DNA of 64,000 nucleotides from Owenia fusiformis (taxonomy: Eukaryota > Annelida > Polychaeta > Sabellida > Oweniidae), in NCBI GenBank assembly GCA_903813345.2, contig CAIIXF020000008.1, forward strand, positions 19,762,822-19,826,821, given 5' to 3'. Position numbers and translations under genes: made by a program. The notes beneath the pieces were generated by a model. The model did not search any database, had not been told where the DNA came from, and worked only from the letters and a program-made list of their open reading frames with translations. Below are positions 23,763 through 37,518 of the stretch, in pieces. How positions within the stretch are numbered: the first letter of the stretch is position 1; each line of letters starts with the position of its first letter.

Positions 23763-26298
23763 GTGAGAAAACTCTTTCTTGGTCTTTTTGGATGACATTG
23801 GGGTAGCCTTCGAAATAAGGCAATGTAGTTGTTACTTGATTTACTTGAACATTAAAGATAACAAAAGTTAATAATTATACTTTATAAAAGGAATTTTGAA
23901 TTCAATCATCAAGGCCCTATGGTCTATGAGAATCCTGTATAAATATATTCTTTACAATGTATTAACTGTAATTGACCTCTAAATAAGACACATAAGACAC
24001 ACAAAATATCTGAGTTAGGAAATAACTTGAAATACAAAATGGAATGAAAAATCTTGCAGTGCCTTAGAATATGACAGGTACCTCAGTGTCATTATGTAAT
24101 GTATTTGTTACATCTGTAGAGTCACTGGAATATCATGGTTGACCTTTATGCCATTCCTGTATAATCTGTTTTCATGTGTGGCAGTTCTGCTTCTCTAGCC
24201 CACATTTGGCAATTGGGTACCATAGGTAGCCTCATGGATGCTTAGGACTGGGGACAGGGTTCTTTATTATACTGTAAGTTTGCAAATTAAAGAAAGGAAC
24301 TACATGTACATGTAAATGAAAGTGCATTGATACTGGTGGTAGAGGGGGAACTGCTAAGAAATATTTTTGATGATGGAAATTTTAAAGGGAATTTTTTTTT
24401 TTAAAAATAAGTAATAAAAATACTATTTTTCTATTTTTCCTGCATAAAAGTAAGTTGAGGACTATTAGTTTAGAACTGTGATATAAATAATATAAAGTAC
24501 CTTCAATATTAGAATCCAATGGGTAAGAGCAAAACACAAACATTTGCATATTTCTGATCTCATTCACATTTAACAAGACTATAGAGTTATACAACATGGT
24601 CTGAGACCATATGGTCCTCAAAATAAATCTGAAAACGACCATCTAATGAATACCATATACAGGGTGTCAAATGGCGTTGTGCCCCCCTTCCACGGCATAA
24701 ACTAGGAAAGATACACACACATACCATATACCATTGGAAAGAGCATTTAATTGTTGTTAACATGTGAAAAGATGAAGATGCATGATGGAAAATAAGATAT
24801 ATTTTCAACTTACTTTTAAAAGTGAGTATGACCCCCTTGGGCAGCCTTAACCGCTGCCAATCTAGCCGGATTTGAAGCTAAAAGGGAATGGAAAAGGGCT
24901 GTGTCTTTCTCAAGAGATTTTAATACTTCGTAATGAAACTAGCACCCTCATTCTCTATATGCAATACACCTTATTCTGTCTCTATATTGCTGATTATCAT
25001 CATCAAAAAGTTGTTTTGTCATCTTTATTTCAACTGTGAACTAGCTTTAGTCTAAATAAATAAAATAAGGCACTTCACTTTACAGTCAGCCATTTCTCAA
25101 AAATCAATGAAATAGAGCACTACACTAGTACATTTCAAATGCATGTGACACTATGAGCAATATCTGACCTAGGTCATCTAGGGTTTATTTTATCCAGAAT
25201 TGAATGCTCTTTCCAATGACATACATAATGTGTCTAGGTACCTTTCTAAGTTTATGCTGCGGAAGGGGGGCACAACGCCATTTGACACCCTGTACATGTA
25301 CCATATGCAAGGAAGAGCAAATATCTGACTACAGTGTATATAACTGAAGTTTTGAAGAGCATTATTGTTCAGTTACTGCACCAAGACGGGGTAATCACTG
25401 AGTATTATATAACTGAGTGGTCATTTCAAAGGCAGATGGAACAGCCCTCAATAGCCAAATATGGCAATTTGAATGTCCATTTCAAACAAAACAAGAAATT
25501 TTCTAGGGCTTTTGCTACTACAGGATTCTAATAAAGAGTTATAATCTATGATGAACTGAAATTGCTGATCAAATTCCCTAAACATTGTCATGTAGATGTG
25601 AAAATCTCAAGAATATAACACAAATATTTAGGTCATCTTAGTATGTTAGAACATAAGGAGAGGTATGTTTATTGAAGATGACTTACTTATTGTAGAATAT
25701 TAACTTCTAGTAGTATCTAATATTCTAATACATGCAGTGTTCTCCACTGGATTATTTCTCAAGGTGCAAAATTACATTTTCAAGATTCAGATCAAAATTG
25801 GTCAAAATATGCCTATTTTCATGATTTATTCTCATTTTCAAATGGGTGCTAATGGATTTTCAAGTGGGTGCAAGCCTGGGTGCACCCACATGCTAATTTT
25901 GCTTTAATGCTGCAGGCCTGTCAACTTGGGAACACCTAACATGAGTGACTTGGAAATGTTGAACACCTCTCCTCAAAATGTGGACACCTTGGTCCAAATC
26001 TGAACACCTTGATCCAAATTTTGAACACCTTGGTTTAAATACTTATTACATCGCTACACTACGCTCGCGTTTCAAACATCCATCAACGGGGGGGGGGGGG
26101 GTAGGTACAAGAAATTTCGAACGGAATGCGTGACATATACGTAATTCGCGTGAAAAGTCCGAACGAAATGCGTACATTTTTTTCCGGCGTTCGTATTTTT
26201 GCTGTGTAGACGATCTTTTTTTATAAATTTTTCTACAGAAATATTTTTGCTTGACAATTACCAGGTAAAATGCGTATTTGCGTGACATTTTCTGTCAC
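23763..26298. other. Start of the long BTB intron
   Basis: No further coding exon is supported. It contains a TA-flanked MITE (24,660-25,292), a short direct-repeat block with GAACACCTTGGTCCAAAT (25,980-26,035), and a run of 15 G near 26,088-26,102 followed by AT-rich sequence up to the 2,491-bp array. Confidence 0.5.
24660..25292. mobile_element. 633-bp MITE with CAGGGTGTC ends and TA duplication
   Basis: The left end CAGGGTGTCAAATGGCGTTG (24,660) and the right end CACAACGCCATTTGACACCC TG (to 25,292) are inverted repeats. Homology continues about 95 bp inward (GGAAAGAGCATT versus AATGCTCTTTCC). TA dinucleotides flank both sides. No transposase is present. TA targets point to the Tc1/mariner/pogo or a similar superfamily. 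Confidence 0.8.
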
Positions 26299-29200
26299 GC
26301 CTAAATGTTTATCTAGAAAAATTCTATTCATCTAAAATCTATAAAAATATGGGAGCTTTCAATTCAAACACTCCAAGGTATCATAGAATTCAAATTTGAC
26401 ATGAAAAAATGGATTTAAGGCAAGGAATTGGTAATTTTAAATTCAAAAATAACTGTTGAGCCTGCCCAGTTACGCTGTAGCTGCATATATTAAAGGCGAT
26501 TACAACTTTTGGTAACATTGGATTAGGGGATTCTGGAAAATTCTGTATATCGATACTTGAACAACATAATGTTCGCCAAATTATATATTGAATGCAGTTT
26601 TATGAGACACTAAACTAATATATCAATTTGTTTTACAGGTTTGAATCCATTGGTGTTATCGTAAAATATTATAAATGATCTATTTGTGTTTAATTTGGAA
26701 AGTGTTTTGATTAATTTGCCAAATTTGATGATATATGTAAGATTATCCCATAGAATATCCATGTGGAAATTCAGCTGTCTTAATTTTGAAGATATTTATT
26801 GTTAATAAGATGCTAATTGTAAATGCCAGAGATACTATGCATACAATTGGCGTAGATTTCAACCGCAATTTCATTTTACACTTTGCAAAAGAAGCACCAA
26901 ATTAAATAGAGATCAATGTAAAATTTAGACAAAGCGCTGAAGCACCATTTAATGGCAGTTCAAATATGCCAAGTGTGTCTCAGCCAATCAGCTTAGAGCA
27001 CTTCATATTATTTAAGAGTGCATTATGGTTTCATAATGAATTGAGCAGTGCCATTATTGGTAAAAATGAGACATCATCACAGTGCATTATGGTTTCATAG
27101 ATAACTGGGCGATATCATTTTTCATGGAAGTCGATGGTTTAACCAAATGTATTCGATTCGAAAAAAATTAGTAACCAGGAACAACAAGGGATTTTGTGAA
27201 GAAAAACTCCTTGGAGAGCTACCCTTACTCATCTCTATGTATCCTTTGTTGTGCTTATATATCAGAACAGAGATGTGAATAAGTAGACTCCACTGTCATG
27301 TTAATACAACTATAGGGTCATAGTTTTAAAATAGGCCAGACCACTTATTAATAACTTCTTGACATATTTGAAAGTCTGCAGTAACTGCTTTGTTGCTTTC
27401 TAATTTCTACTCTATTAATTGTAGGTTTTGAAATATGACCATGCTGCATTTTTCTATTGGTTTAAATGTACCTGATGAAAGCTTTTTCTTGTACAGAATT
27501 CACTTTTGGCAGAATATTATGAGAGTGAATGCAAAACATGGACAATGTATGATCAGCAACTCATGAGTGCGATGGGTGACGATTTTTATATGTCAACTGA
27601 AAATGACTGAAGATATTTCAACCCTAACCCAAAACCCTAAAGAAGAATCAGAATTTTGTTTGGCCAACTTTGGTTTGAGTGCATTGCCATTTATGTGCTT
27701 TCCATGGGTGCGATGGCATGACTGGGTCAATGCCAACTGATGTTTTTTAGGGGAAAGAACTAAAGTTTGATGTCAGAAACTGAATGAATCTAGTTCTAGT
27801 TCTCCCCCAAATACAGACTTCCGATTTGAAAAATTATTTCTAAAAATGATCTAGTTTTTTTAATTCATAACGTAATTTGTAGCTTTTGACAAGTATTGAT
27901 AGACCAGTATCTATTGGAATGATCTTGATGAAGAAAACATCAGATAAAATCTTTATTTTTAAACCATTCCAATTTTACGGATAGCAAACTGAAATGGCTT
28001 TGAACCCCCTTCCCCTTATTAGATTTATTATGTCATCACCAAGAAGTGGTGACATATTATTATGGTCATCGTTTGGCGGCGCTTGGTGATCGGTGGTTGG
28101 CAGTTGGCGTCTGTAACTGTAACAAATTCTCACAACTTCCAATAACTTAACAAATACTGTTTAGACTGGCTTCAATTTTTTTCTAAATCATCTACAAGTT
28201 TTCAGAAGTTCAAATCTGACTTTACATTTAAGATTTGACCTTCAATGACTTTTTCAAGGTCAAAAAAGGTTAAAAAGGTCAAAACGGTCTTTTTTCAACT
28301 TGCTTCAAATTGACCAAATTTTTTTTTCAAAATCACCTAAAAGTTATCAGAAGTTCAAATCTGACTTTTGATTTAAGATATGACCTTCAATGACCTTCTC
28401 AAGGTCAAAAAGGTCTTTTTTCAACTTGCTTCAAATTGACCTATTTTTTATCAAAATCATCTACAAGTTCTCAGAAGTTCAAATCTGACTTTGGATTTGA
28501 GATTTTACCCTCAATGACCTTCTCAGGGTCAAAAAACTTGCTTTAAATTGACCAATTTTTTTCAAAATCATCTACAGAGTTCTCAGAAATTCAAATCTGA
28601 CTTAAGATTGAACTAATAATATTGTGAGCAATTAAGTGGTGACATTTCGTCATGTTAATGCCTTGTTTAGTTTTTGATCCAACATTGATCTTTTGATGCC
28701 TTCCCTTAATTTGAATTACTCAAACCTTGCTTAATATCCACTTTTTGTGTTATTTAAAATATATGATGACTTGGAGAAGCCTGGAAAAAGCCTAAATGTT
28801 TATCTAGAAAAATTCTATTCATCTAAAATCTATAAAAATATGGGAGCTTTCAATTCAAACACTCCAAGGTATCATAGAATTCAAATTTGACATGAAAAAA
28901 TGGATTTAAGGCAAGGAATTGGTAATTTTAAATTCAAAAATAACTGTTGAGCCTGCCCAGTTACGCTGTAGCTGCATATATTAAAGGCGATTACAACTTT
29001 TGGTAACATTGGATTAGGGGATTCTGGAAAATTCTGTATATCGATACTTGAACAACATAATGTTCGCCAAATTATATATTGAATGCAGTTTTATGAGACA
29101 CTAAACTAATATATCAATTTGTTTTACAGGTTTGAATCCATTGGTGTTATCGTAAAATATTATAAATGATCTATTTGTGTTTAATTTGGAAAGTGTTTTG

Positions 29201-32200
29201 ATTAATTTGCCAAATTTGATGATATATGTAAGATTATCCCATAGAATATCCATGTGGAAATTCAGCTGTCTTAATTTTGAAGATATTTATTGTTAATAAG
29301 ATGCTAATTGTAAATGCCAGAGATACTATGCATACAATTGGCGTAGATTTCAACCGCAATTTCATTTTACACTTTGCAAAAGAAGCACCAAATTAAATAG
29401 AGATCAATGTAAAATTTAGACAAAGCGCTGAAGCACCATTTAATGGCAGTTCAAATATGCCAAGTGTGTCTCAGCCAATCAGCTTAGAGCACTTCATATT
29501 ATTTAAGAGTGCATTATGGTTTCATAATGAATTGAGCAGTGCCATTATTGGTAAAAATGAGACATCATCACAGTGCATTATGGTTTCATAGATAACTGGG
29601 CGATATCATTTTTCATGGAAGTCGATGGTTTAACCAAATGTATTCGATTCGAAAAAAATTAGTAACCAGGAACAACAAGGGATTTTGTGAAGAAAAACTC
29701 CTTGGAGAGCTACCCTTACTCATCTCTATGTATCCTTTGTTGTGCTTATATATCAGAACAGAGATGTGAATAAGTAGACTCCACTGTCATGTTAATACAA
29801 CTATAGGGTCATAGTTTTAAAATAGGCCAGACCACTTATTAATAACTTCTTGACATATTTGAAAGTCTGCAGTAACTGCTTTGTTGCTTTCTAATTTCTA
29901 CTCTATTAATTGTAGGTTTTGAAATATGACCATGCTGCATTTTTCTATTGGTTTAAATGTACCTGATGAAAGCTTTTTCTTGTACAGAATTCACTTTTGG
30001 CAGAATATTATGAGAGTGAATGCAAAACATGGACAATGTATGATCAGCAACTCATGAGTGCGATGGGTGACGATTTTTATATGTCAACTGAAAATGACTG
30101 AAGATATTTCAACCCTAACCCAAAACCCTAAAGAAGAATCAGAATTTTGTTTGGCCAACTTTGGTTTGAGTGCATTGCCATTTATGTGCTTTCCATGGGT
30201 GCGATGGCATGACTGGGTCAATGCCAACTGATGTTTTTTAGGGGAAAGAACTAAAGTTTGATGTCAGAAACTGAATGAATCTAGTTCTAGTTCTCCCCCA
30301 AATACAGACTTCCGATTTGAAAAATTATTTCTAAAAATGATCTAGTTTTTTTAATTCATAACGTAATTTGTAGCTTTTGACAAGTATTGATAGACCAGTA
30401 TCTATTGGAATGATCTTGATGAAGAAAACATCAGATAAAATCTTTATTTTTAAACCATTCCAATTTTACGGATAGCAAACTGAAATGGCTTTGAACCCCC
30501 TTCCCCTTATTAGATTTATTATGTCATCACCAAGAAGTGGTGACATATTATTATGGTCATCGTTTGGCGGCGCTTGGTGATCGGTGGTTGGCAGTTGGCG
30601 TCTGTAACTGTAACAAATTCTCACAACTTCCAATAACTTAACAAATACTGTTTAGACTGGCTTCAATTTTTTTCTAAATCATCTACAAGTTTTCAGAAGT
30701 TCAAATCTGACTTTACATTTAAGATTTGACCTTCAATGACTTTTTCAAGGTCAAAAAAGGTTAAAAAGGTCAAAACGGTCTTTTTTCAACTTGCTTCAAA
30801 TTGACCAAATTTTTTTTTCAAAATCACCTAAAAGTTATCAGAAGTTCAAATCTGACTTTTGATTTAAGATATGACCTTCAATGACCTTCTCAAGGTCAAA
30901 AAGGTCTTTTTTCAACTTGCTTCAAATTGACCTATTTTTTATCAAAATCATCTACAAGTTCTCAGAAGTTCAAATCTGACTTTGGATTTGAGATTTTACC
31001 CTCAATGACCTTCTCAGGGTCAAAAAACTTGCTTTAAATTGACCAATTTTTTTCAAAATCATCTACAGAGTTCTCAGAAATTCAAATCTGACTTAAGATT
31101 GAACTAATAATATTGTGAGCAATTAAGTGGTGACATTTCGTCATGTTAATGCCTTGTTTAGTTTTTGATCCAACATTGATCTTTTGATGCCTTCCCTTAA
31201 TTTGAATTACTCAAACCTTGCTTAATATCCACTTTTTGTGTTATTTAAAATATATGATGACTTGGAGAAGCCTGGAAAAAGCCTAAATGTTTATCTAGAA
31301 AAATTCTATTCATCTAAAATCTATAAAAATATGGGAGCTTTCAATTCAAACACTCCAAGGTATCATAGAATTCAAATTTGACATGAAAAAATGGATTTAA
31401 GGCAAGGAATTGGTAATTTTAAATTCAAAAATAACTGTTGAGCCTGCCCAGTTACGCTGTAGCTGCATATATTAAAGGCGATTACAACTTTTGGTAACAT
31501 TGGATTAGGGGATTCTGGAAAATTCTGTATATCGATACTTGAACAACATAATGTTCGCCAAATTATATATTGAATGCAGTTTTATGAGACACTAAACTAA
31601 TATATCAATTTGTTTTACAGGTTTGAATCCATTGGTGTTATCGTAAAATATTATAAATGATCTATTTGTGTTTAATTTGGAAAGTGTTTTGATTAATTTG
31701 CCAAATTTGATGATATATGTAAGATTATCCCATAGAATATCCATGTGGAAATTCAGCTGTCTTAATTTTGAAGATATTTATTGTTAATAAGATGCTAATT
31801 GTAAATGCCAGAGATACTATGCATACAATTGGCGTAGATTTCAACCGCAATTTCATTTTACACTTTGCAAAAGAAGCACCAAATTAAATAGAGATCAATG
31901 TAAAATTTAGACAAAGCGCTGAAGCACCATTTAATGGCAGTTCAAATATGCCAAGTGTGTCTCAGCCAATCAGCTTAGAGCACTTCATATTATTTAAGAG
32001 TGCATTATGGTTTCATAATGAATTGAGCAGTGCCATTATTGGTAAAAATGAGACATCATCACAGTGCATTATGGTTTCATAGATAACTGGGCGATATCAT
32101 TTTTCATGGAAGTCGATGGTTTAACCAAATGTATTCGATTCGAAAAAAATTAGTAACCAGGAACAACAAGGGATTTTGTGAAGAAAAACTCCTTGGAGAG

Positions 32201-35200
32201 CTACCCTTACTCATCTCTATGTATCCTTTGTTGTGCTTATATATCAGAACAGAGATGTGAATAAGTAGACTCCACTGTCATGTTAATACAACTATAGGGT
32301 CATAGTTTTAAAATAGGCCAGACCACTTATTAATAACTTCTTGACATATTTGAAAGTCTGCAGTAACTGCTTTGTTGCTTTCTAATTTCTACTCTATTAA
32401 TTGTAGGTTTTGAAATATGACCATGCTGCATTTTTCTATTGGTTTAAATGTACCTGATGAAAGCTTTTTCTTGTACAGAATTCACTTTTGGCAGAATATT
32501 ATGAGAGTGAATGCAAAACATGGACAATGTATGATCAGCAACTCATGAGTGCGATGGGTGACGATTTTTATATGTCAACTGAAAATGACTGAAGATATTT
32601 CAACCCTAACCCAAAACCCTAAAGAAGAATCAGAATTTTGTTTGGCCAACTTTGGTTTGAGTGCATTGCCATTTATGTGCTTTCCATGGGTGCGATGGCA
32701 TGACTGGGTCAATGCCAACTGATGTTTTTTAGGGGAAAGAACTAAAGTTTGATGTCAGAAACTGAATGAATCTAGTTCTAGTTCTCCCCCAAATACAGAC
32801 TTCCGATTTGAAAAATTATTTCTAAAAATGATCTAGTTTTTTTAATTCATAACGTAATTTGTAGCTTTTGACAAGTATTGATAGACCAGTATCTATTGGA
32901 ATGATCTTGATGAAGAAAACATCAGATAAAATCTTTATTTTTAAACCATTCCAATTTTACGGATAGCAAACTGAAATGGCTTTGAACCCCCTTCCCCTTA
33001 TTAGATTTATTATGTCATCACCAAGAAGTGGTGACATATTATTATGGTCATCGTTTGGCGGCGCTTGGTGATCGGTGGTTGGCAGTTGGCGTCTGTAACT
33101 GTAACAAATTCTCACAACTTCCAATAACTTAACAAATACTGTTTAGACTGGCTTCAATTTTTTTCTAAATCATCTACAAGTTTTCAGAAGTTCAAATCTG
33201 ACTTTACATTTAAGATTTGACCTTCAATGACTTTTTCAAGGTCAAAAAAGGTTAAAAAGGTCAAAACGGTCTTTTTTCAACTTGCTTCAAATTGACCAAA
33301 TTTTTTTTTCAAAATCACCTAAAAGTTATCAGAAGTTCAAATCTGACTTTTGATTTAAGATATGACCTTCAATGACCTTCTCAAGGTCAAAAAGGTCTTT
33401 TTTCAACTTGCTTCAAATTGACCTATTTTTTATCAAAATCATCTACAAGTTCTCAGAAGTTCAAATCTGACTTTGGATTTGAGATTTTACCCTCAATGAC
33501 CTTCTCAGGGTCAAAAAACTTGCTTTAAATTGACCAATTTTTTTCAAAATCATCTACAGAGTTCTCAGAAATTCAAATCTGACTTAAGATTGAACTAATA
33601 ATATTGTGAGCAATTAAGTGGTGACATTTCGTCATGTTAATGCCTTGTTTAGTTTTTGATCCAACATTGATCTTTTGATGCCTTCCCTTAATTTGAATTA
33701 CTCAAACCTTGCTTAATATCCACTTTTTGTGTTATTTAAAATATATGATGACTTGGAGAAGCCTGGAAAAAGCCTAAATGTTTATCTAGAAAAATTCTAT
33801 TCATCTAAAATCTATAAAAATATGGGAGCTTTCAATTCAAACACTCCAAGGTATCATAGAATTCAAATTTGACATGAAAAAATGGATTTAAGGCAAGGAA
33901 TTGGTAATTTTAAATTCAAAAATAACTGTTGAGCCTGCCCAGTTACGCTGTAGCTGCATATATTAAAGGCGATTACAACTTTTGGTAACATTGGATTAGG
34001 GGATTCTGGAAAATTCTGTATATCGATACTTGAACAACATAATGTTCGCCAAATTATATATTGAATGCAGTTTTATGAGACACTAAACTAATATATCAAT
34101 TTGTTTTACAGGTTTGAATCCATTGGTGTTATCGTAAAATATTATAAATGATCTATTTGTGTTTAATTTGGAAAGTGTTTTGATTAATTTGCCAAATTTG
34201 ATGATATATGTAAGATTATCCCATAGAATATCCATGTGGAAATTCAGCTGTCTTAATTTTGAAGATATTTATTGTTAATAAGATGCTAATTGTAAATGCC
34301 AGAGATACTATGCATACAATTGGCGTAGATTTCAACCGCAATTTCATTTTACACTTTGCAAAAGAAGCACCAAATTAAATAGAGATCAATGTAAAATTTA
34401 GACAAAGCGCTGAAGCACCATTTAATGGCAGTTCAAATATGCCAAGTGTGTCTCAGCCAATCAGCTTAGAGCACTTCATATTATTTAAGAGTGCATTATG
34501 GTTTCATAATGAATTGAGCAGTGCCATTATTGGTAAAAATGAGACATCATCACAGTGCATTATGGTTTCATAGATAACTGGGCGATATCATTTTTCATGG
34601 AAGTCGATGGTTTAACCAAATGTATTCGATTCGAAAAAAATTAGTAACCAGGAACAACAAGGGATTTTGTGAAGAAAAACTCCTTGGAGAGCTACCCTTA
34701 CTCATCTCTATGTATCCTTTGTTGTGCTTATATATCAGAACAGAGATGTGAATAAGTAGACTCCACTGTCATGTTAATACAACTATAGGGTCATAGTTTT
34801 AAAATAGGCCAGACCACTTATTAATAACTTCTTGACATATTTGAAAGTCTGCAGTAACTGCTTTGTTGCTTTCTAATTTCTACTCTATTAATTGTAGGTT
34901 TTGAAATATGACCATGCTGCATTTTTCTATTGGTTTAAATGTACCTGATGAAAGCTTTTTCTTGTACAGAATTCACTTTTGGCAGAATATTATGAGAGTG
35001 AATGCAAAACATGGACAATGTATGATCAGCAACTCATGAGTGCGATGGGTGACGATTTTTATATGTCAACTGAAAATGACTGAAGATATTTCAACCCTAA
35101 CCCAAAACCCTAAAGAAGAATCAGAATTTTGTTTGGCCAACTTTGGTTTGAGTGCATTGCCATTTATGTGCTTTCCATGGGTGCGATGGCATGACTGGGT

Positions 35201-37090
35201 CAATGCCAACTGATGTTTTTTAGGGGAAAGAACTAAAGTTTGATGTCAGAAACTGAATGAATCTAGTTCTAGTTCTCCCCCAAATACAGACTTCCGATTT
35301 GAAAAATTATTTCTAAAAATGATCTAGTTTTTTTAATTCATAACGTAATTTGTAGCTTTTGACAAGTATTGATAGACCAGTATCTATTGGAATGATCTTG
35401 ATGAAGAAAACATCAGATAAAATCTTTATTTTTAAACCATTCCAATTTTACGGATAGCAAACTGAAATGGCTTTGAACCCCCTTCCCCTTATTAGATTTA
35501 TTATGTCATCACCAAGAAGTGGTGACATATTATTATGGTCATCGTTTGGCGGCGCTTGGTGATCGGTGGTTGGCAGTTGGCGTCTGTAACTGTAACAAAT
35601 TCTCACAACTTCCAATAACTTAACAAATACTGTTTAGACTGGCTTCAATTTTTTTCTAAATCATCTACAAGTTTTCAGAAGTTCAAATCTGACTTTACAT
35701 TTAAGATTTGACCTTCAATGACTTTTTCAAGGTCAAAAAAGGTTAAAAAGGTCAAAACGGTCTTTTTTCAACTTGCTTCAAATTGACCAAATTTTTTTTT
35801 CAAAATCACCTAAAAGTTATCAGAAGTTCAAATCTGACTTTTGATTTAAGATATGACCTTCAATGACCTTCTCAAGGTCAAAAAGGTCTTTTTTCAACTT
35901 GCTTCAAATTGACCTATTTTTTATCAAAATCATCTACAAGTTCTCAGAAGTTCAAATCTGACTTTGGATTTGAGATTTTACCCTCAATGACCTTCTCAGG
36001 GTCAAAAAACTTGCTTTAAATTGACCAATTTTTTTCAAAATCATCTACAGAGTTCTCAGAAATTCAAATCTGACTTAAGATTGAACTAATAATATTGTGA
36101 GCAATTAAGTGGTGACATTTCGTCATGTTAATGCCTTGTTTAGTTTTTGATCCAACATTGATCTTTTGATGCCTTCCCTTAATTTGAATTACTCAAACCT
36201 TGCTTAATATCCACTTTTTGTGTTATTTAAAATATATGATGACTTGGAGAAGCCTGGAAAAAGCCTAAATGTTTATCTAGAAAAATTCTATTCATCTAAA
36301 ATCTATAAAAATATGGGAGCTTTCAATTCAAACACTCCAAGGTATCATAGAATTCAAATTTGACATGAAAAAATGGATTTAAGGCAAGGAATTGGTAATT
36401 TTAAATTCAAAAATAACTGTTGAGCCTGCCCAGTTACGCTGTAGCTGCATATATTAAAGGCGATTACAACTTTTGGTAACATTGGATTAGGGGATTCTGG
36501 AAAATTCTGTATATCGATACTTGAACAACATAATGTTCGCCAAATTATATATTGAATGCAGTTTTATGAGACACTAAACTAATATATCAATTTGTTTTAC
36601 AGGTTTGAATCCATTGGTGTTATCGTAAAATATTATAAATGATCTATTTGTGTTTAATTTGGAAAGTGTTTTGATTAATTTGCCAAATTTGATGATATAT
36701 GTAAGATTATCCCATAGAATATCCATGTGGAAATTCAGCTGTCTTAATTTTGAAGATATTTATTGTTAATAAGATGCTAATTGTAAATGCCAGAGATACT
36801 ATGCATACAATTGGCGTAGATTTCAACCGCAATTTCATTTTACACTTTGCAAAAGAAGCACCAAATTAAATAGAGATCAATGTAAAATTTAGACAAAGCG
36901 CTGAAGCACCATTTAATGGCAGTTCAAATATGCCAAGTGTGTCTCAGCCAATCAGCTTAGAGCACTTCATATTATTTAAGAGTGCATTATGGTTTCATAA
37001 TGAATTGAGCAGTGCCATTATTGGTAAAAATGAGACATCATCACAGTGCATTATGGTTTCATAGATAACTGGGCGATATCATTTTTCATG
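26299..37090. repeat. Tandem array: 4.33 copies of a 2,491-bp unit
   Basis: The unit starts GCCTAAATGTTTATCTAG at 26,299, 28,790, 31,281, 33,772 and 36,263, always exactly 2,491 bases apart. The last copy breaks off after TCATTTTTCATG at 37,090. In every stretch I compared the copies were identical. The unit has no long ORF. It contains the GTCACCACC-family repeat and one acceptor-like site TTTGTTTTACAG followed by GTTTGAATCC (first copy at 26,639). The array fills most of the intron between the shared BTB exons and the first zinc-finger terminal exon. Confidence 0.97.
28030..28667. repeat. GTCACCACC-family repeat within the 2,491-bp unit
   Basis: It starts ATGTCATCACCAAGAAGTGG (itself a short hairpin) and ends GTGGTGACATTTCGTCATG. 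The interior is a minisatellite of about 120 bp with AAGTTCAAATCTGACTTT and CTTCAATGACCTTCTCAAGG in each unit. It recurs at 30,521-31,158, 33,012-33,649 and 35,503-36,140 as part of the array. Confidence 0.8.
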
Positions 37091-37518
37091 AAAGAGTGAC
37101 AGTTTATTTGAATTGCGATAAAGAACCCTGTATCATTGTTTATTGGATTTAAAACTATTCATACATGTACTAACCCATCCTGGTAATGTACTCAGGCTCC
37201 ACACTTGTGCATTATGTGTACAGGTTAGTTTATGCACTCTTGCTTTTAAGTAAAGAATGATACAGATTATTTATTGATCCTTAAATACAATAGTTGTATG
37301 CAACATGTTAGGCATATTAGGTATCCAGGGCACGCCTTAAGCGTCGGACAGCTGGTCATTATCTGGTTACTTTTGATACTGACCAGTTGATTTTTTCACT
37401 AGGTATAGGAAAATAACATTGCAACTGCTCAGTAATGCCTTTTTAACCAGCAGGTCTGGAATCCTTAGGGCATACACTGTAGGTATCTGTTAAGTAATGG
37501 TCAGTTTTTCTTTTACAG
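37091..37518. other. Intron sequence before zinc-finger exon 1
   Basis: This is unique sequence between the array and the acceptor TTTTTCTTTTACAG (37,505-37,518). No other feature is recognised. Confidence 0.5.

Noticed and set aside
26088-26102. Poly-G run as a G-quadruplex regulatory signal
   Set aside because: It is a single homopolymer, common as a slippage or assembly feature, with no nearby exon to regulate.
26299-37090. Array considered as a CRISPR-like or rDNA-type repeat
   Set aside because: The 2,491-bp unit has no spacers, no rRNA-like sequence and no long ORF; it is a plain tandem duplication in an intron.
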